Source of the DNA: Chalara sp. BL73
Lineage: Eukaryota; Ascomycota; Leotiomycetes; Helotiales
Direction of reading: 5' to 3'
Length of the DNA stretch: 64,000 nt
NCBI GenBank assembly: GCA_918026815.1
Contig: CAKJVC010000010.1
Coordinates: 126,501 to 190,500 of the forward strand
A program made the translations under genes and the position numbers. Under the pieces are notes generated by a model. The model made no database searches, was not told where the DNA came from, and worked only from the letters and a program-made list of their open reading frames with translations. Positions 25,184 through 37,457 of the stretch are shown piece by piece; the stretch's first letter is position 1, and every line of letters starts with the position of its first letter.

Positions 25184-26260
25184 GTGACGAAGGGAGCTTA
25201 CAACGCGTCACCCCTTGGCTCGATATCTCTGGCGCAAGGGCTGCTGAACTTGTTACACGGTCAAAACTTCTACATAGACCTTCAATGAGCGATCAGATTA
25301 TGTAGTCTACAGAGTATGGGGGACTTTGGACACTTTTCATTGCGTTGTTGTTGGTGTTGTTTCCTCGGCCGCAACTGATCTGTTTCAGGGGCAGATGGTT
25401 ACATATTCGCACTAAGCCAAAAACAGAAAGGAGACGACGGTAGGACAATAAATGTTCCAGCACTCGCTCCTTATGACACAACACAGACTCTATTGAACGA
25501 GACTTGGACTATATCTTTTAAACTTTGGAATCTCGTGGGAATCTCGGCTACTAGCTACAGTATTAATCCCATCCAATTTTAGGATCTAATCACGTGATTA
25601 TTCTCATACCTTGCCGTTCAGCAACATACATGCTACTATAACCAAAGACATTGCCGCATCATCTAAAGGGGCATGTCGCAAATCGAAGTAATGTGAGTTG
25701 TTACTCTATCTGAGTTCCTGTAAAAATCCAATTGTCGCTTCAGTATATCCGCGTCGGGAACACCGAGTTTCCCCTCCATGCCCCCTGCCCCACCATGTTT
25801 GTCCCGTATGCATACCCGAGCACATCCCTCGGAACATCTACAGTGCCGATAGCCATTACATGGTGGGTAAGAAAGAATAACTCTCTTCGAACAAATTACA
25901 AAGCATAGTTATGCCCGACCAGGAAATCTCATACTCTACACATTCCAGAATTCGGCGCCACCTCCAAAAACAGCAACCCAGGCCGCTTAAAGAGGAGAAG
26001 ATCGCTACCGAGCCGAGGCACGATTCATTTCAACCTCTAGTTTCAGAGATACTTTTTTTAAAGGCAGCCTCAACCAATACGCACAATAAAATCCCCCCTC
26101 AGCGACGTCGTGTGTGGATAATCTTGCATTGAGGATTGTTAATCAGGACAACAAAGCGACTAACCCTGCGTCGATTTCAACCGGGAATACAGGCATATAT
26201 AAAGTCATTCTTTAACCCATCTCGAAAATGGGAAAACCAATTCAAAGGCAAAAGAACATC
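25184..26260. other. divergent promoter region
   Basis: This 1.1-kb spacer separates the 5' ends of the acyltransferase (-) and MDR oxidoreductase (+) genes and should carry both promoters. I see no gene in it. Confidence 0.55.
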
Positions 26261-27362
26261 ATGGCAAGCTCAACATACCAATCCGTCGTCCTCGCTGCCC
26301 GTCCCAAGGGCGATATCGTCCCCGGCGAGACCTTCACTCTCAAAGAGAACCCTATGATCTCGGAAGCCGATCTAAAAGATGAAGAAGTCCTTATCGAGAC
26401 GATATATCTCTCCCTTGATCCCGCAATGCGTGGTTGGCTTGATGGTAGGCCTCTCCCTCTTCTCAGCGTCCGAAATTTGGCTAACACAAAATGAAACAGA
26501 TGCACGCTCATATGTGCCTCCCGTACAGATTGGCGAGGTCATGCGGGGATTCGTGATCGCCAAAGTCCTTGCCTCAAAATCATCCAAGGTTGCCCCAGGA
26601 GACTACGTAACCTGTTCCTCCGGCTGGAGAGAGGTAGCAATTGTGCCCTCAGCAGAATTAAACAAAGTAAACATCCCATCCAACGGCAAAGTAACCGATG
26701 CCCTTGGCGTCCTTGGCGGCACTGGCCTGACCGCTTACTTCGGCATCTTGGACGTCGGGCAGGTAAAAGCTGGAGATTTCGTCGTTGTCAGTGGTGCTGC
26801 CGGAGCGACGGGCAGTGTCGTCTGCCAAATTGCAAAATTGAAAGGAGCCAAAGTTTTGGGCCTTGCCGGAAGCGACGACAAGGTCGCGTGGTTGAAGGAG
26901 CTTGGATGCGATGAGGCGCTGAACTATAAGAGCGAGACCTTCACCGCAGACTTCAAGGCCAAAACAAAAGATTTTATCGACGTCTTCTTCGACAACGTCG
27001 GTGGTTCTATCTTGGAGCTCGCTCTCTCCCGCGCCAAACCTCACGCTCGCTTCGTCATGTGCGGCTCTATCTCGCAATATAACACCAAGGAAAAGAACGG
27101 ACCAAAGAACTTCATGATGATCATCGCAATGCGCATCAAGATGGAAGGATTTATCGTCTTTGATTACGCAAGCAGATTTGGAGAGGCGAGGAAAGAGATC
27201 GCCCAGTGGTTGGAGGAGGGGAAGTTAAAGAGGAAGGAGACGGTTATTAAAGGGGGTTTGAAGGAGGCGGAAAATGCGTTAGTGAAGTTGTATCAGGGTA
27301 TTAATACAGGGAAGCTTTTGGTGGAGGTTAAGCCGGAGGGAGAGGTTGGTTCGAGGTTGTGA
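26261..27362 (+). CDS. NADP-dependent MDR oxidoreductase (leukotriene B4 dehydrogenase / alkenal reductase type)
   Basis: This is a 348-residue zinc-free medium-chain dehydrogenase/reductase with exons 26261-26444 and 26500-27362 (55-nt intron). It resembles the prostaglandin reductase / alkenal double-bond reductase family, which reduces α,β-unsaturated aldehydes and ketones with NADPH. Visible signatures are the N-terminal YLSLDPAMRGW, the RSYVPPVQIGEVMRG segment right after the intron, and the dinucleotide site SGAAGATGSVVCQIAK followed by GLAGSDDK and GCDEALNYK. A DNVGG motif and a GKLLVEVKP-like end complete the domain. No zinc ligands are present, as expected for this branch. An in-frame ATG at 26228 would add 11 residues; I prefer 26261 for its context (ATCATGGCA). 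It is likely cytosolic and involved in aldehyde detoxification. Confidence 0.92.
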
Positions 27363-27941
27363 TGATCTGGAGTCACGAGATCGACATGGGATTGTGATTA
27401 ACTGCATAGCGACTGATTAGATTTCTACATATGGGAGAACCCAGGATATGTTTCCGTTGATCTATGATTTTTATTGTCATGTCCTACCCACGTGATACAT
27501 CCATAGGCAAAGCCTATCATCGGGTGCACTGTGATCCATGTGGTCACAGGCTTCTTTGATAGGGAATTTATGTTCAGAATATAATCGTGCATATATTCTT
27601 GAGAATACACATTTGAGGTCTATTTCTTGAACGTTTTCTTTCTTGGCATGATATATTGTTATGTTTGAGGTTGACGGCTGGACGGCCAACATGAGGATCA
27701 CAACAGCTTTGTTTAGTTTGAAGAGTAGGCTCCATTCAATTTTAGTAATAGGTCATGAGGATCATACTGCAGTTTGGTTTTGATGATTGACTGGCCCAAA
27801 TTTATGACTAAAGGGTGTTTTGTCTGTGGTCAAGGCAAGGATAAAGCTTGATAACACAATTTGCCTTTCTTGCTGGCCGGTATTGAAATCTCTAACATCC
27901 TGATGGCGATATTCCGTGGTACGCATTGCTAAATCTACGTT
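27363..27941. other. convergent intergenic region
   Basis: This lies between the 3' ends of the MDR gene and the HET pseudogene. No gene is visible. Confidence 0.6.
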
Positions 27942-30091
27942 CTAGATTATTGGAAAAGTATAATAACCATCTCCATCATCGCTTTCACACCAATCTATCG
28001 CCTCAAATGTAATATGCTCTGAAACCATTGTGCTCACGTCAAGGTTCTCATGAATAGAGATCTCTACCACTCCACATCTTTTGAAATGGCCCTTCTGGCT
28101 TGGTACCTTCTCCAAGACAATGGCACGCTGCCAGTGCTGATATACATACAGGACAATATAGTAACTGGCCACCGCAAGAGGTCTTCCTGTATCGAACGTG
28201 AATTCGAATTCTAAGATGCTGTTGCTAGTGAAAGCTCCGTGGCCTGCCCAAGATTTCTGGTAATAAGTCTCCGAATCAAGCTGCCTCGTGGAAATTTTGA
28301 TCAATGGAGCCGACATTTTTATAAATCCCCCAACAACCTGGCCTGTCACGTCACTCGACTTGGGTGTAACAGATACCTTGAGAATATGAATAAGTGTAAA
28401 TGCTGTATGATACCTTCCAGAACTGATATGTCCGTCAACACTCGCTCATGACCAAGTTGGCGCTCTGTATACTGCGCTTTTCTTAAGGTATTCGCTAGCC
28501 CGTTGTCGGTGCCAAAGTAATTGGTGGGGAAGGGCTTTCTTCCATAGCCCAGCTAAATATTCATCATTCAGGATGATTTGAGCATGTTTGGCTATACCGG
28601 ATAAAGCAATAAGCTTATCCTCAGGCCTTGTTAAGTTGCATAGTGTATATCTATCAATAATAGTTTCCCACCGCGCAGCCAGAATGTGCATAGGAACAGT
28701 TCTTTCTGACAAGGCACTCATATTGCAATTTCGGTGACTTTGGAAGTTTGTAGGTGGTCTGCCGATACCGTTTGTATAGCGACCCGTTTTACTTCCTCCA
28801 GGAAGTCCCACCGGCCATGTTTCACAGGCAATTAATTCTGTGCATTCCCACCATATCTGGCATTCATGAAAGTAGAGTATTCGCGGAGCTAGGAGAAGTT
28901 CCTGCTGCACCCAACCGCGATATACAAGAGGTCCTGTCCTGAGCTCGTTCATCTCGACATATTGGTCGTAAATGTGATACGCAAGGTTGTCGCCATTACT
29001 CCGTCTCGTAGTAATAGTACAAGGCCGCACGAGACGACTGTTCCTGCTACGGAAGAGACCAAAAGAGCTATCTGATGCGTTAGCGGCCGCAATATTGAAC
29101 AAAGAATTAGCATATACGAATGCCATTCTCGATGATTGCTGCTCCCAATCTGCTTCATCATCCTGGATAATACATAGAGAGTCGATCCAAAGGAATTTGC
29201 AATATAGCTTCGTGGCAACAGTCACTGCGTCGACGAAGGTCTTGGGTAATATAGATAGTTTGATTCCAGACCTAAAAGTTTCCAGTGTCGAGGTAGATAA
29301 TTTCAAGAGCTGTAACGACCCCCAACAGTGGCTTAGAGTAGCATAATCGATCGTGTTGGTACCGTGGGGAATATCAATCAAACGGCACATATCTGAGGCA
29401 GGCTCATGTAGCTCGAGAAGACGGAAAGATGGTCGGTCATTGCTTTTGACTTTTTTGCAAGAAGAATGGCATAAACGGCAATTCCTCAGCCATAGTCGCA
29501 AGAGCTGGAAAGTTGTGTCTGAATCAGTCCTTGGCTCGATCTGCATGAGTGCATTGGAGAATACGGGAAGGGCGTTCTTCCTCCGTATCATGGAAAGTAT
29601 GGTAACTATCATTTTGCTTTTCTTTAGAATGCTCTCTTGAACTGAGTGATACAACAAGACGCGCTGGAGATCTGCACAAATTATAGACAAGTCAGCAAAA
29701 TCTTATAAGCACAACCAGAATCCCTGTAACCTTTCACTGGCTTAACTCCAAACCAAACATAGCATCCGGAGTGCAAACTGTACGCCGTCGACTCAAAGAC
29801 ATATACACCGGCAGGAACCATAAAGGATAGACTGATCATTTCATAATCTTGGAGATAGTTCTGAAATTTCGCTATCGTTAGGCCTGTTGTGTTCGGTGGG
29901 AAAGAAGATTCATCATGTTGCTTATTTTCTTCGCTATCGTGCTCCTTTAAGAGCACGCGTAAGATAGTATGGCAAATATAACAACCGCTCGACGCAGAAC
30001 TTTTTAGACTCATAAGGGACGAATGGTGCTGCTGAAACTCGTCAAATACCAATGCGCCGTCGAAGAGCCTCATACAGACGTTGCATGCCAT
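27942..30091 (-). pseudogene. HET-domain protein gene with one internal TGA
   Basis: Two exons, 29731-30091 and 27942-29671, encode a 697-codon frame that is open except for a single TGA at 28446-28448 (codon 529). The N-terminal third has CxxC-like cysteines. The HET domain (PF06985, about residues 228-390) shows YATLSHCWGS, FLWIDSLCIIQDDEADW and IAAANASDSSFG. The stop falls in the conserved APTWSWASVDG block just after the second-to-last motif: TGG (Trp) is replaced by TGA. The frame then runs on with typical HET C-terminal sequence (TGQVVGGFIKMSAPLIKI) to a normal stop at 27942. HET proteins trigger heterokaryon incompatibility and cell death. A truncated product would keep the HET domain but lose ~168 residues. 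The intron end is slightly uncertain (29730 or 29715). No other lesion is seen, so the mutation is recent or a base error. Confidence 0.85.
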
Positions 30092-30509
30092 CGAGGCAAA
30101 TAATTTTGGAGGCAGTTGCCTAAGCAGAGCCGAGAGCTATGCATGGAAATGTAGATGATAGACAGAATATGACGGCCCTGAGAGTACATTATTCTGTGTG
30201 AGGCTGAGAGATTTTGCTGCCTTCTGGGGTTGTGTAACAAGACTATGCCTCTTCAGGATTGACAGATCAGCTGATGAGAACTTTACACCACACAATCTCA
30301 CGGTAGTGTTGCCGATTGGTTTGAAAGATGTATTGAAGCGTCAGCGAGCTAATCTAAAAAGCGTAAAGTGTTTAAAACTATTAAACAAGCTGTAGAGGGT
30401 AAGGTGACGTGTCATGTGAGGCTGAAAAAGCCATAGATATTATGAATTTCTAATTGAATACATACAGCTCGTTATTAGCTTCCGCAAAGCCTAAGTCGTA
30501 CTAAAGTTC
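30092..30509. other. intergenic region between HET pseudogene and MFS gene
   Basis: No gene is visible. It should hold the HET gene promoter (right flank of a minus-strand gene) and the 3' end of the transporter transcript. Confidence 0.55.
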
Positions 30510-32170
30510 TTATAGCATATACTCGAAGTATGGGTTCTCCTTATCTGTTAGATCTTGAAAAGCAGACTTGTCCCGGCCAATATCACTCAGGTCTAGAGAC
30601 GCCCGTCTCTTATTCTCCCTTGCTAGTATGACATAAAGCGCGACAGCGCAGATTATTGTAATGCAATAACTGCTAAAATAAGCTTTATCTTAAACGGCGA
30701 GGAAGGCCCTTACCATATAATTAGTCCTAGCCATAGCTCCGGATAGTGCCTTGATTTCGTTTGTGATTTAATGAGTTGCGGCCCAACAATATTGCCTACG
30801 CAATATGCAACAAATATGGTGGCAGCCATGAAGCATTTCTTTGTCTGTCCAGCCACGTTGGCCATGCCGACCGTGATGATCAAACTTACGACCGGACCGA
30901 AGAATCCAATAATTGTATATCCTACAACTGGCGCAGCAGCATGATGGTACCAGGAGCTCCTCCAGATCATTGCGCATCCCGCAATGACTGGGAAGCAACA
31001 TAAAATCAGGAGTATAATCCTAATGTTAGGTATTCGTGTGGATAAATACCCTGTCAGAAGAATGAATATGAAACAGATGGCTCCCAAAGGAAATTGAAAG
31101 AGTATTGACTGAAGGGTTGAATATCCAAAAGTGGAAACGATCAGAGGGCCAAATCCACTGACAGCGCCATTGACTGTATATGCGGATCCCATCATAATAA
31201 AGATCAGCCAGACCTTGATATCAAGTATAGACTCCTGTATCTGCGAGATCTTGAACTTCGTGCATCGCACACCAGTCTGGCCATATCTGAGGCGCTCAAT
31301 GGCAACCACTCGTTCATCTTCCTTCAGAAACCACGCTGAGACTGGTGATTCTGGCACAAAGAAGCAAAGTATCCCAAACAGGAAAGTCAAAACCCCTGCC
31401 AAAAGGTAGATATACTGCCAACGTTGTAGGTTTCCGCCTGTGATCTGGGCGAACCCATAGTTCAGGGCCCCACCTATTATGGTAAATAGACCTGTCGAGG
31501 AGAACCACCAGCTCTGCCTTAAGGACTGCTCCTTCTGAGTATAAAAGGAGCTAATTATGCACATGAATCCGGTAGGAATTATGCTCTCAACGAAGCCCAG
31601 GAAGAATCGCTGGGCATATAGTCCTTGCCAATTGGTCACCGCAGCCGTTAACAAACATACCAAGGCCCAAACACAGACGACGCTCCCCAGTATTCTACCC
31701 ATATTGAACCTCTGCAGAGCGAACGTCATGGGATACAATCCTGCCAACATGCCGAAATAGAATAGGGATGTCGCCCATGATAGGCGTGAGGTATCGGATG
31801 TTGGCGGGGTTGTAGGAAGGACTTTCGTGAGGGCGAGGTCTTTCGTCATTCCAAATAGGACTGCCGAACCTAGAATGGCCTTCTATACTCAGCTCGAGTC
31901 CACAGGCGCGATAAATATTGGTGCTATACATACCTTATCATAGTATACCAGGCCATATCCCGCGAACATGGCCGGCACGAGGAACAAATCGATCCTTCGA
32001 ACAACGCGTGCCTCTACCACAGGATCGATGGCATGTCTCCGTTCCCCAACAATCGCAATCGCGATGTCCTGATCTTTATTACCCGTCTGCGCGGCATGAT
32101 CATTATTTACTGTAACATTTGGGAGATGGCCAACGGATTTCTCCTCATCGCTTGGAGCCCGAGATGTCAT
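30510..32170 (-). CDS. MFS transporter, DAL5/allantoate permease-like (anion:cation symporter family)
   Basis: This is a 521-residue major facilitator protein with exons 31934-32170, 30714-31879 and 30510-30672. The introns are 54 and 41 nt. The last splice, at only 41 nt, restores a family-typical C terminus (basic loop, then DKENPYFEYML). The N-terminal ~50 residues are polar and cytosolic. The protein carries RRIDLFLVP and YYDK before helix 1, LQRFNMGRILG, QRFFLGFVESIIPTGF and the PESPVSAWFL loop seen in the ACS family of organic-anion transporters (allantoate, nicotinate, pantothenate and similar). About twelve hydrophobic segments are present and nothing is broken. The substrate is unknown, most likely a small carboxylate at the plasma membrane. 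The ATG at 32170 is the first in frame. Confidence 0.9.
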
Positions 32171-33462
32171 CGTAGTCACAGGGATATGGTTGGACCGAGC
32201 GTTCAATGGTCAGGCGAAAAACATTTTTCGAATGAGGTTTTTAATTTTGGCTTGTGTAAGAACATACCTTAGCGGCGCTTGGTGTTCAATTGTTTTCTGA
32301 TATAATAGCTTTTGCATTTTCACTAATTTTTTTAAAAAAAAATTGGTTAAGTGACAATGTCTGTGGAAGAGAGTGGGATGGTAACCATGAGGCAATGAGG
32401 CCATGGTTGTGCAACATCAAACACGCTCTGTGGGCATTTTCTGGGATTTCTACAATCTGATCTTGCGCCGAGGGTCCTTTGACTTGAAGTTTCAAGTCAT
32501 CATCGAAATGTGGGCTGATCTTTTGGCACCGGGATGTTGCTCTTGTTCGTGGTGGTTTGAAGCAAGTTGCGTTTTCATATCACTTTTACAAATTGCTCAC
32601 ACAAGAGCAATACATGTAGGAGGCTGACGGTCTATGCTTGTATTTTCAATTTGTAAAAGAAGCTATGAATACTTGTTCAGCAAATCATCGAGGTGTCGCA
32701 TGCCCACCAAGTGAAAACATACAATATATTTTGGTAAGAATTCCTTGGGACGCCGCTGTAATTAGCCGCAAACTTAGCCATACAGCTTTGAGTGAAGTCC
32801 GAATAGTGAGTGAAGTCGCACAACACCTTGGGAATGAGGGAACATGCTGACAACTTTGGTCTGAAATGTGCTGGGTTTATTTTATATATGATTACCTGCT
32901 ACCAATACGAGATTTTGGCGATACTTGTTAAAATTCGAGCTCAAGCGACTTATGACGGGACAATCGCAGACGGTTTTGATGCTGTAAAGCGATATACACA
33001 ACCACATCAAAGAACGCATATAGGCGTAGCGTATTCAAACTGTTTCTATTTCATTCTCCATTTAAACTTCGGTTTCCACGATAAGATTGACTAATTGCGT
33101 TCGTATGAACTTCGGCCACGAGTTTCGGCAGTTCAGCAAAATATATCAACATTTTACATTCAAGAAGGGGAATGGAGGTATTACATCAGTACCCCAGAGT
33201 TTATCCTTTTGAAGCATATTCTAGCTCACTCATTGGCCAATTATCAGGTAGACATGGAAGGTATCTCTTTCTCGGTTTATTCCTTTCTAACTTAATATTT
33301 CTGTGGACCTCCTACTTCGTATTTATCCTTGCCTTACTTGAACAGTCTAATTCTTCTGTAAGATCTGCCCATACCTTCTATGATTTTTCAAGCAAAACTA
33401 TTACTGAAACCAAATTGCTCAAAATCGATATCCTTTCAGCCATTCAGATCATATCAACCGAA
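32171..33462. other. intergenic region, no gene supported
   Basis: This is the promoter side of the MFS gene and 5' flank of the phosphoribosylamine-glycine ligase pseudogene. Only short unsupported frames and a T/A homopolymer block near 32326-32341 are seen. Confidence 0.5.
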
Positions 33463-35034
33463 ATGGCACCAATAGTTAATCCACTACGCATCATGATAAT
33501 TGGGAATGGTGGGGTAGCATCTGCGCTCGCATGGAAATTGAGTAAATCACCTCGAGTTGAAGGCATCGTCGTAGTTCCAGGCAATGGTGGCACTGAACAA
33601 ATCGACAAGGTCTTCAATAAGAGAACCGTCCGTGAGGACGATTATCCAGGCCTCGTCAATCTTGCTCGCGAAATGAAAATCAACCTCGTGGTTCCCGGAC
33701 CAGGTATTTCGATAAAGGATGGCATAGATGGTTACTTCCGGGAAGGCACGCTCGTAGAGTTATTTCCAATCCCTATGTTTATATCTAAAACTTCATATCA
33801 CAGGACAAGTCTTGCTGGTGTATATTTTGATATTTGATGCTCACGAATTTTAGCTGATATTCCTTGCCTTTTTCCCTCGAAATAGGCTGCTCAAATCGAG
33901 AGCTCAACTCTATTTTCTAAAGAATTCATGGCTCGGCACAACATTCCTTCTGCTCAGCGTCGGGGTTTTTGAGACTACAAGTCTGCCGTAGGTTATATGA
34001 AATCTATCAATCATAGATATATAATTAGAACGCTCTCCTTAGCATCTGGAAAAGGAGTGATCTTCGCAAAGTCCGAAGCGGACATGTTGAAAGCATTAAA
34101 AGACGTCATGTTGGTCCGTATCTTTGTGGAGGCGGGTCTTCAAGCATTTATTGAAGAATATCTGGAAGGTGATAAGTTGAGCATCTTGACGTTCAGTGAC
34201 GGTGTTTCTTTTGTATCGTTGCCTCCAGCTCAGGGCTACACACTCATACGCGATGGAGAGACGAGCCCCCATACTGTAGGAATGGGCTGCGGGCTACGTC
34301 GAGCAGTTCATTTGCTACAGTTTTGCTGGTTATCAAGGAGAGAATTCTTGATCCAGCATTCAAAGGACTAAAAGAAGAAGGCAAGTTGCATTTTACTTGT
34401 CCAAATGTCCTGAATAACAGGCTGATCTGGCGATAGGAATTCCCATTGTAGGAATTTTGTCCACTGGCATAATAGTTACATCCGACGGACCCAAAGTTCT
34501 AGAATATAATGCTCGATTCAAAAGCCCAGGAACAGAAACTTTGCTTCCTCTGCTGGACGGCGCCACCGATCTTGCTGAGACTATGATGGCATGCATGGAA
34601 GGCCGGCTTGCTGATATTCGCTTGGTCCCGAAGGCTAAAGTATCTGCCGTCGTATCCGTCGTCACCGAGGGATATCCAATTAAATCTTTCTCTGGAACAG
34701 AGATAGATATAAGTCCGTTGTCCAGAAGTAAGGTCTTCTTTCAGCAACCATACCAGTTACAAACCCTAACTTGATTAGTGATTTTTGATGACGTACATTA
34801 TTTTCATGCTGGCACAGAATTGAAGGATGGGAAACTGGTCGTGGTTGGAAGTCGTGTTGTTACTGTCTCTGCCATAGGTGACACACTTGAGGAGGTTTCA
34901 AGCTTGCATACCAAGGTGTTTCTTTGATTGAGTTTGACGGCATGTTTTACAGAGGCGACATTGCATATCAGTGAGTAGCTTGTGGTACTGAGATATGAAT
35001 CATCAACTAATTATTCATTAGTGCATTGAATTAG
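33463..35034 (+). pseudogene. decayed stand-alone phosphoribosylamine-glycine ligase (GARS)
   Basis: The region is collinear with the GARS (PurD) domain of fungal Ade5,7-type proteins, the second step of purine synthesis. It begins at ATG 33463 and runs through VEGIVVVPGNGGT, LASGKGVIFAKSEADM, IEEYLEGDKLSILTFSDG, SLPPAQ and TSDGPKVLEYNARF to a FYRGDIAY end with a TAG at 35032-35034. Lesions include in-frame TAG at 33883-33885, TGA at 33970-33972, a frame change after GMGCG near 34295, a GC (not GT) donor near 34380 and another frame change near 34905. Key motifs are also altered: GGREHA reads GGVASA, and RFGDPE reads RFKSPGTE. The expected AIRS (PurM) half never follows, so this was a single-domain copy, not the normal bifunctional gene. 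It cannot make a working enzyme as read. Confidence 0.85.
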
Positions 35035-36512
35035 AGATATTCCAGGTCACATAGTCATGGTACTGTCAGATATAGACGGATGTTTCAGTGGTGCGAGGGC
35101 ACCATGCTCTATTGATATTAGATCAGGCATCTTCGAGCGTTAACACGAAAACAACAACAAAAGGACAATCCTATTAGAGCCTAGTTCTGAGTTTGCAGAT
35201 TTTGAGATGCTTTGAGGCGCAACTCCATTAGACGAAAAAAGGGGATTCGAGTCGGGAGCCAATGGCTACCTGAGCCGAAGGCGAAGCACAATCAGGAGGC
35301 TGGAAGCGTTTCCGCGAAAAACAAAATATCGGAAATCTTCTTTCAGCCAGTGGGACTATCTTGGGAGAAGTTTAATAATGGCTGAATGAGAGGAAAGCTA
35401 AAACCTTGTTCAAACTCGATTGTACGTCCTAATCATAATTGTCAAATACTCTTCTTATTTTGAACGATTACAAGCAGATCATTTCTACTTTTTTTTTTTT
35501 TTGCAAAGACAAGGAACTTGAATCCTTTTCATAGAAATGAGATATATCATCCTGCCAGCCAAATTTCCTCTTCCAGGCAAAGTAAGCGGCTGAACCAATC
35601 CCCCGATCGACAAGTCAAAACCGCCCCCATGTTCCAGCCCAACCTTCCGACCCACATGACCGCCTAGAAAAATGAACTAAGCTGTTCTGCCGACCCCTGC
35701 CACCACAGCCCAGCAAACCAATGTTCCCCCCATGTCTCAGGCCATAATTAGCATCTATCCCCGCACAGTCGTGGCACAGCATAGGTATCTGTTGCTAATC
35801 ATTCGCCTTAGCTAACTGACCATGGGCCGGAAGCGAAGAAGGTTATTTCAACAACTAAGTAGAAACTTGCGATATCTACAGCCTCACGACCCTTTTACAA
35901 ATCATCTAATCTCCCTTTAGGAATGGTTCACCAACCCGTCCCAGATGCAAGTTCTCAGCCGGGCTGCTTCGCCCAAGACCTGCAGAAATATCATTTCTCT
36001 CCCGACACAACAAGAGAGAAACAGTGGACATTACCTGAGGCAAGAGCTCCTTGTCCATTCGCTAAAATAATCACCGCCGGGTACGTAAAATATCAGCTCG
36101 CTAATTGGAAACCTATAACGACGCCCTATGCACGCCACAAAGGCCTCTAAGGGAAGTCCCGGCCAATGAAGGCCCCGGCACTGCTCACAATCCCGTGCCG
36201 TGGAATAGTATTTATGGGAAATGTTTTAGATAGAGCCCCCGCCCATGGCGCCTGTGCCAAGTACGGCTGAGGGTCTAGAGGTAGGTAGCGGTTGGCATCT
36301 CGTCGGCGTTTGTGCAAGGCGGAATTTTTTTGTGGTGACAAGATACGCATGCATAATATGGCGGTATGATCCTATGTATAAGACGATTCCCCCTCTTTGA
36401 GTGACAAAGCTTTTGCCTTGCAGCCTTCATCGCAGTTTCTTCTTTATTTTATTTTTCAAGCGCAATATCATCTCAACATTTTGGTTCACGAGGACTTGCA
36501 AACAAATTCATC
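35035..36512. other. intergenic region upstream of MARVEL gene
   Basis: No gene is supported. A T-tract lies near 35490-35503. The stretch just before 36513 is pyrimidine-rich, as fungal 5' leaders often are. Confidence 0.55.
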
Positions 36513-37457
36513 ATGGTCAACTACCAGGAGAATGTTTTGGCTCGCCGCGGCTTAGATGGAAGAGCCCATATCCCTGCCTTGCCATTCTGGGTAGCTATCA
36601 TCCGAGTATTCCAGCTTCTCCTCGCGGTGGTTGTCTTGGGCTGTTCCGCATATGCATATCACACATTCCACGGGGACGAAATATCTGACTATACGGACAT
36701 AGTAAGACAGTCTTGCAGCAATGCGTCAACAAGGACTAACAGTGCGGCCATAGTTTCGGGGATACAGCTTTAGCTTCTTCGCCTTCTCTTGGACTATCTT
36801 GTTCATCCTATATGTAAGAATCTTAGACAGCTATCTGGGAATACTACTGATAATATACAGATCTTCGTTACGCCGCTTTTCTTGCCAAAGTTCTACTTGT
36901 ACTGGGCGCATATGTCAGTCTTTCACCTCCGCCATCGTATACTTATGTACTGACATAATGGCAGAGTTCTCGAGGCCCTTACTCTACTCTGGTGGATGGT
37001 GACATTCGCCCTCTTCGCGGATATGATCCAATCATCGTGGTGGAAGTATTACGAATCACTCATCGATCGCGCGAGCCAGTTAGAGGACGCAGCAGAAGAC
37101 TATGGCTATAGTTACGGCTCCGATTCCGTTGTTGATGACTTCCAAGCCGCCGTTGGGACCACCAAAGCCGCTCTGGCATTATCGGTCATCAACTGGGTGC
37201 TCTTCATCGTCACCCTAGTCGCTCTTAGCATCTACGTCAATAAGCACCGTAAGGAACAGGGCGAAAGTGGCTTTGCCGGCATCTCGATTTCGCGCAACAA
37301 ACATCCTGGGGATGTCGAGGCGGCGCATCAGCAAGAGAAGATTGTGCACCAGCAGCCCGTCGAGTTGACAAATGTTCAACAGTACCCGCAACAACAGTAT
37401 CCACAACAGCCATATCCTCAGCAGCCATACCCACAACAACCAACTCCTGTGCATTAA
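36513..37457 (+). CDS. MARVEL-domain four-helix membrane protein
   Basis: This is a 264-residue protein with exons 36513-36701, 36754-36813, 36861-36913 and 36965-37457. The introns are 47-52 nt, and the first has a GGACTAACAG branch site. The MARVEL layout is visible: helix 1 (WVAIIRVFQLLLAVVVLGC), helix 2 rebuilt across two splices (FAFSWTILFILY then IFVTPLFLP), helix 3 (VLEALTLLWWMVTFALFAD) and helix 4 (LSVINWVLFIVTLVALSIYV). A loop before helix 4 is acidic and Tyr-rich. The C-terminal tail is Gln/Pro-rich with tandem YPQQ units (37379-37441), which is usual in fungal members. MARVEL proteins organise membrane domains, such as eisosome-like plasma-membrane patches (Nce102/Fhn1) or secretory vesicles. 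Nothing in it looks broken. Confidence 0.87.

Noticed and set aside
23705..27362. Acyltransferase plus MDR plus nearby genes as a secondary-metabolite cluster
   Set aside because: No backbone synthase (PKS, NRPS, terpene) and no cluster regulator is present in the window.
28377..28413. 37-nt GT..AG intron just past the HET internal stop
   Set aside because: Too short, and the sequence reads through in frame with family-typical residues, so no intron is needed.
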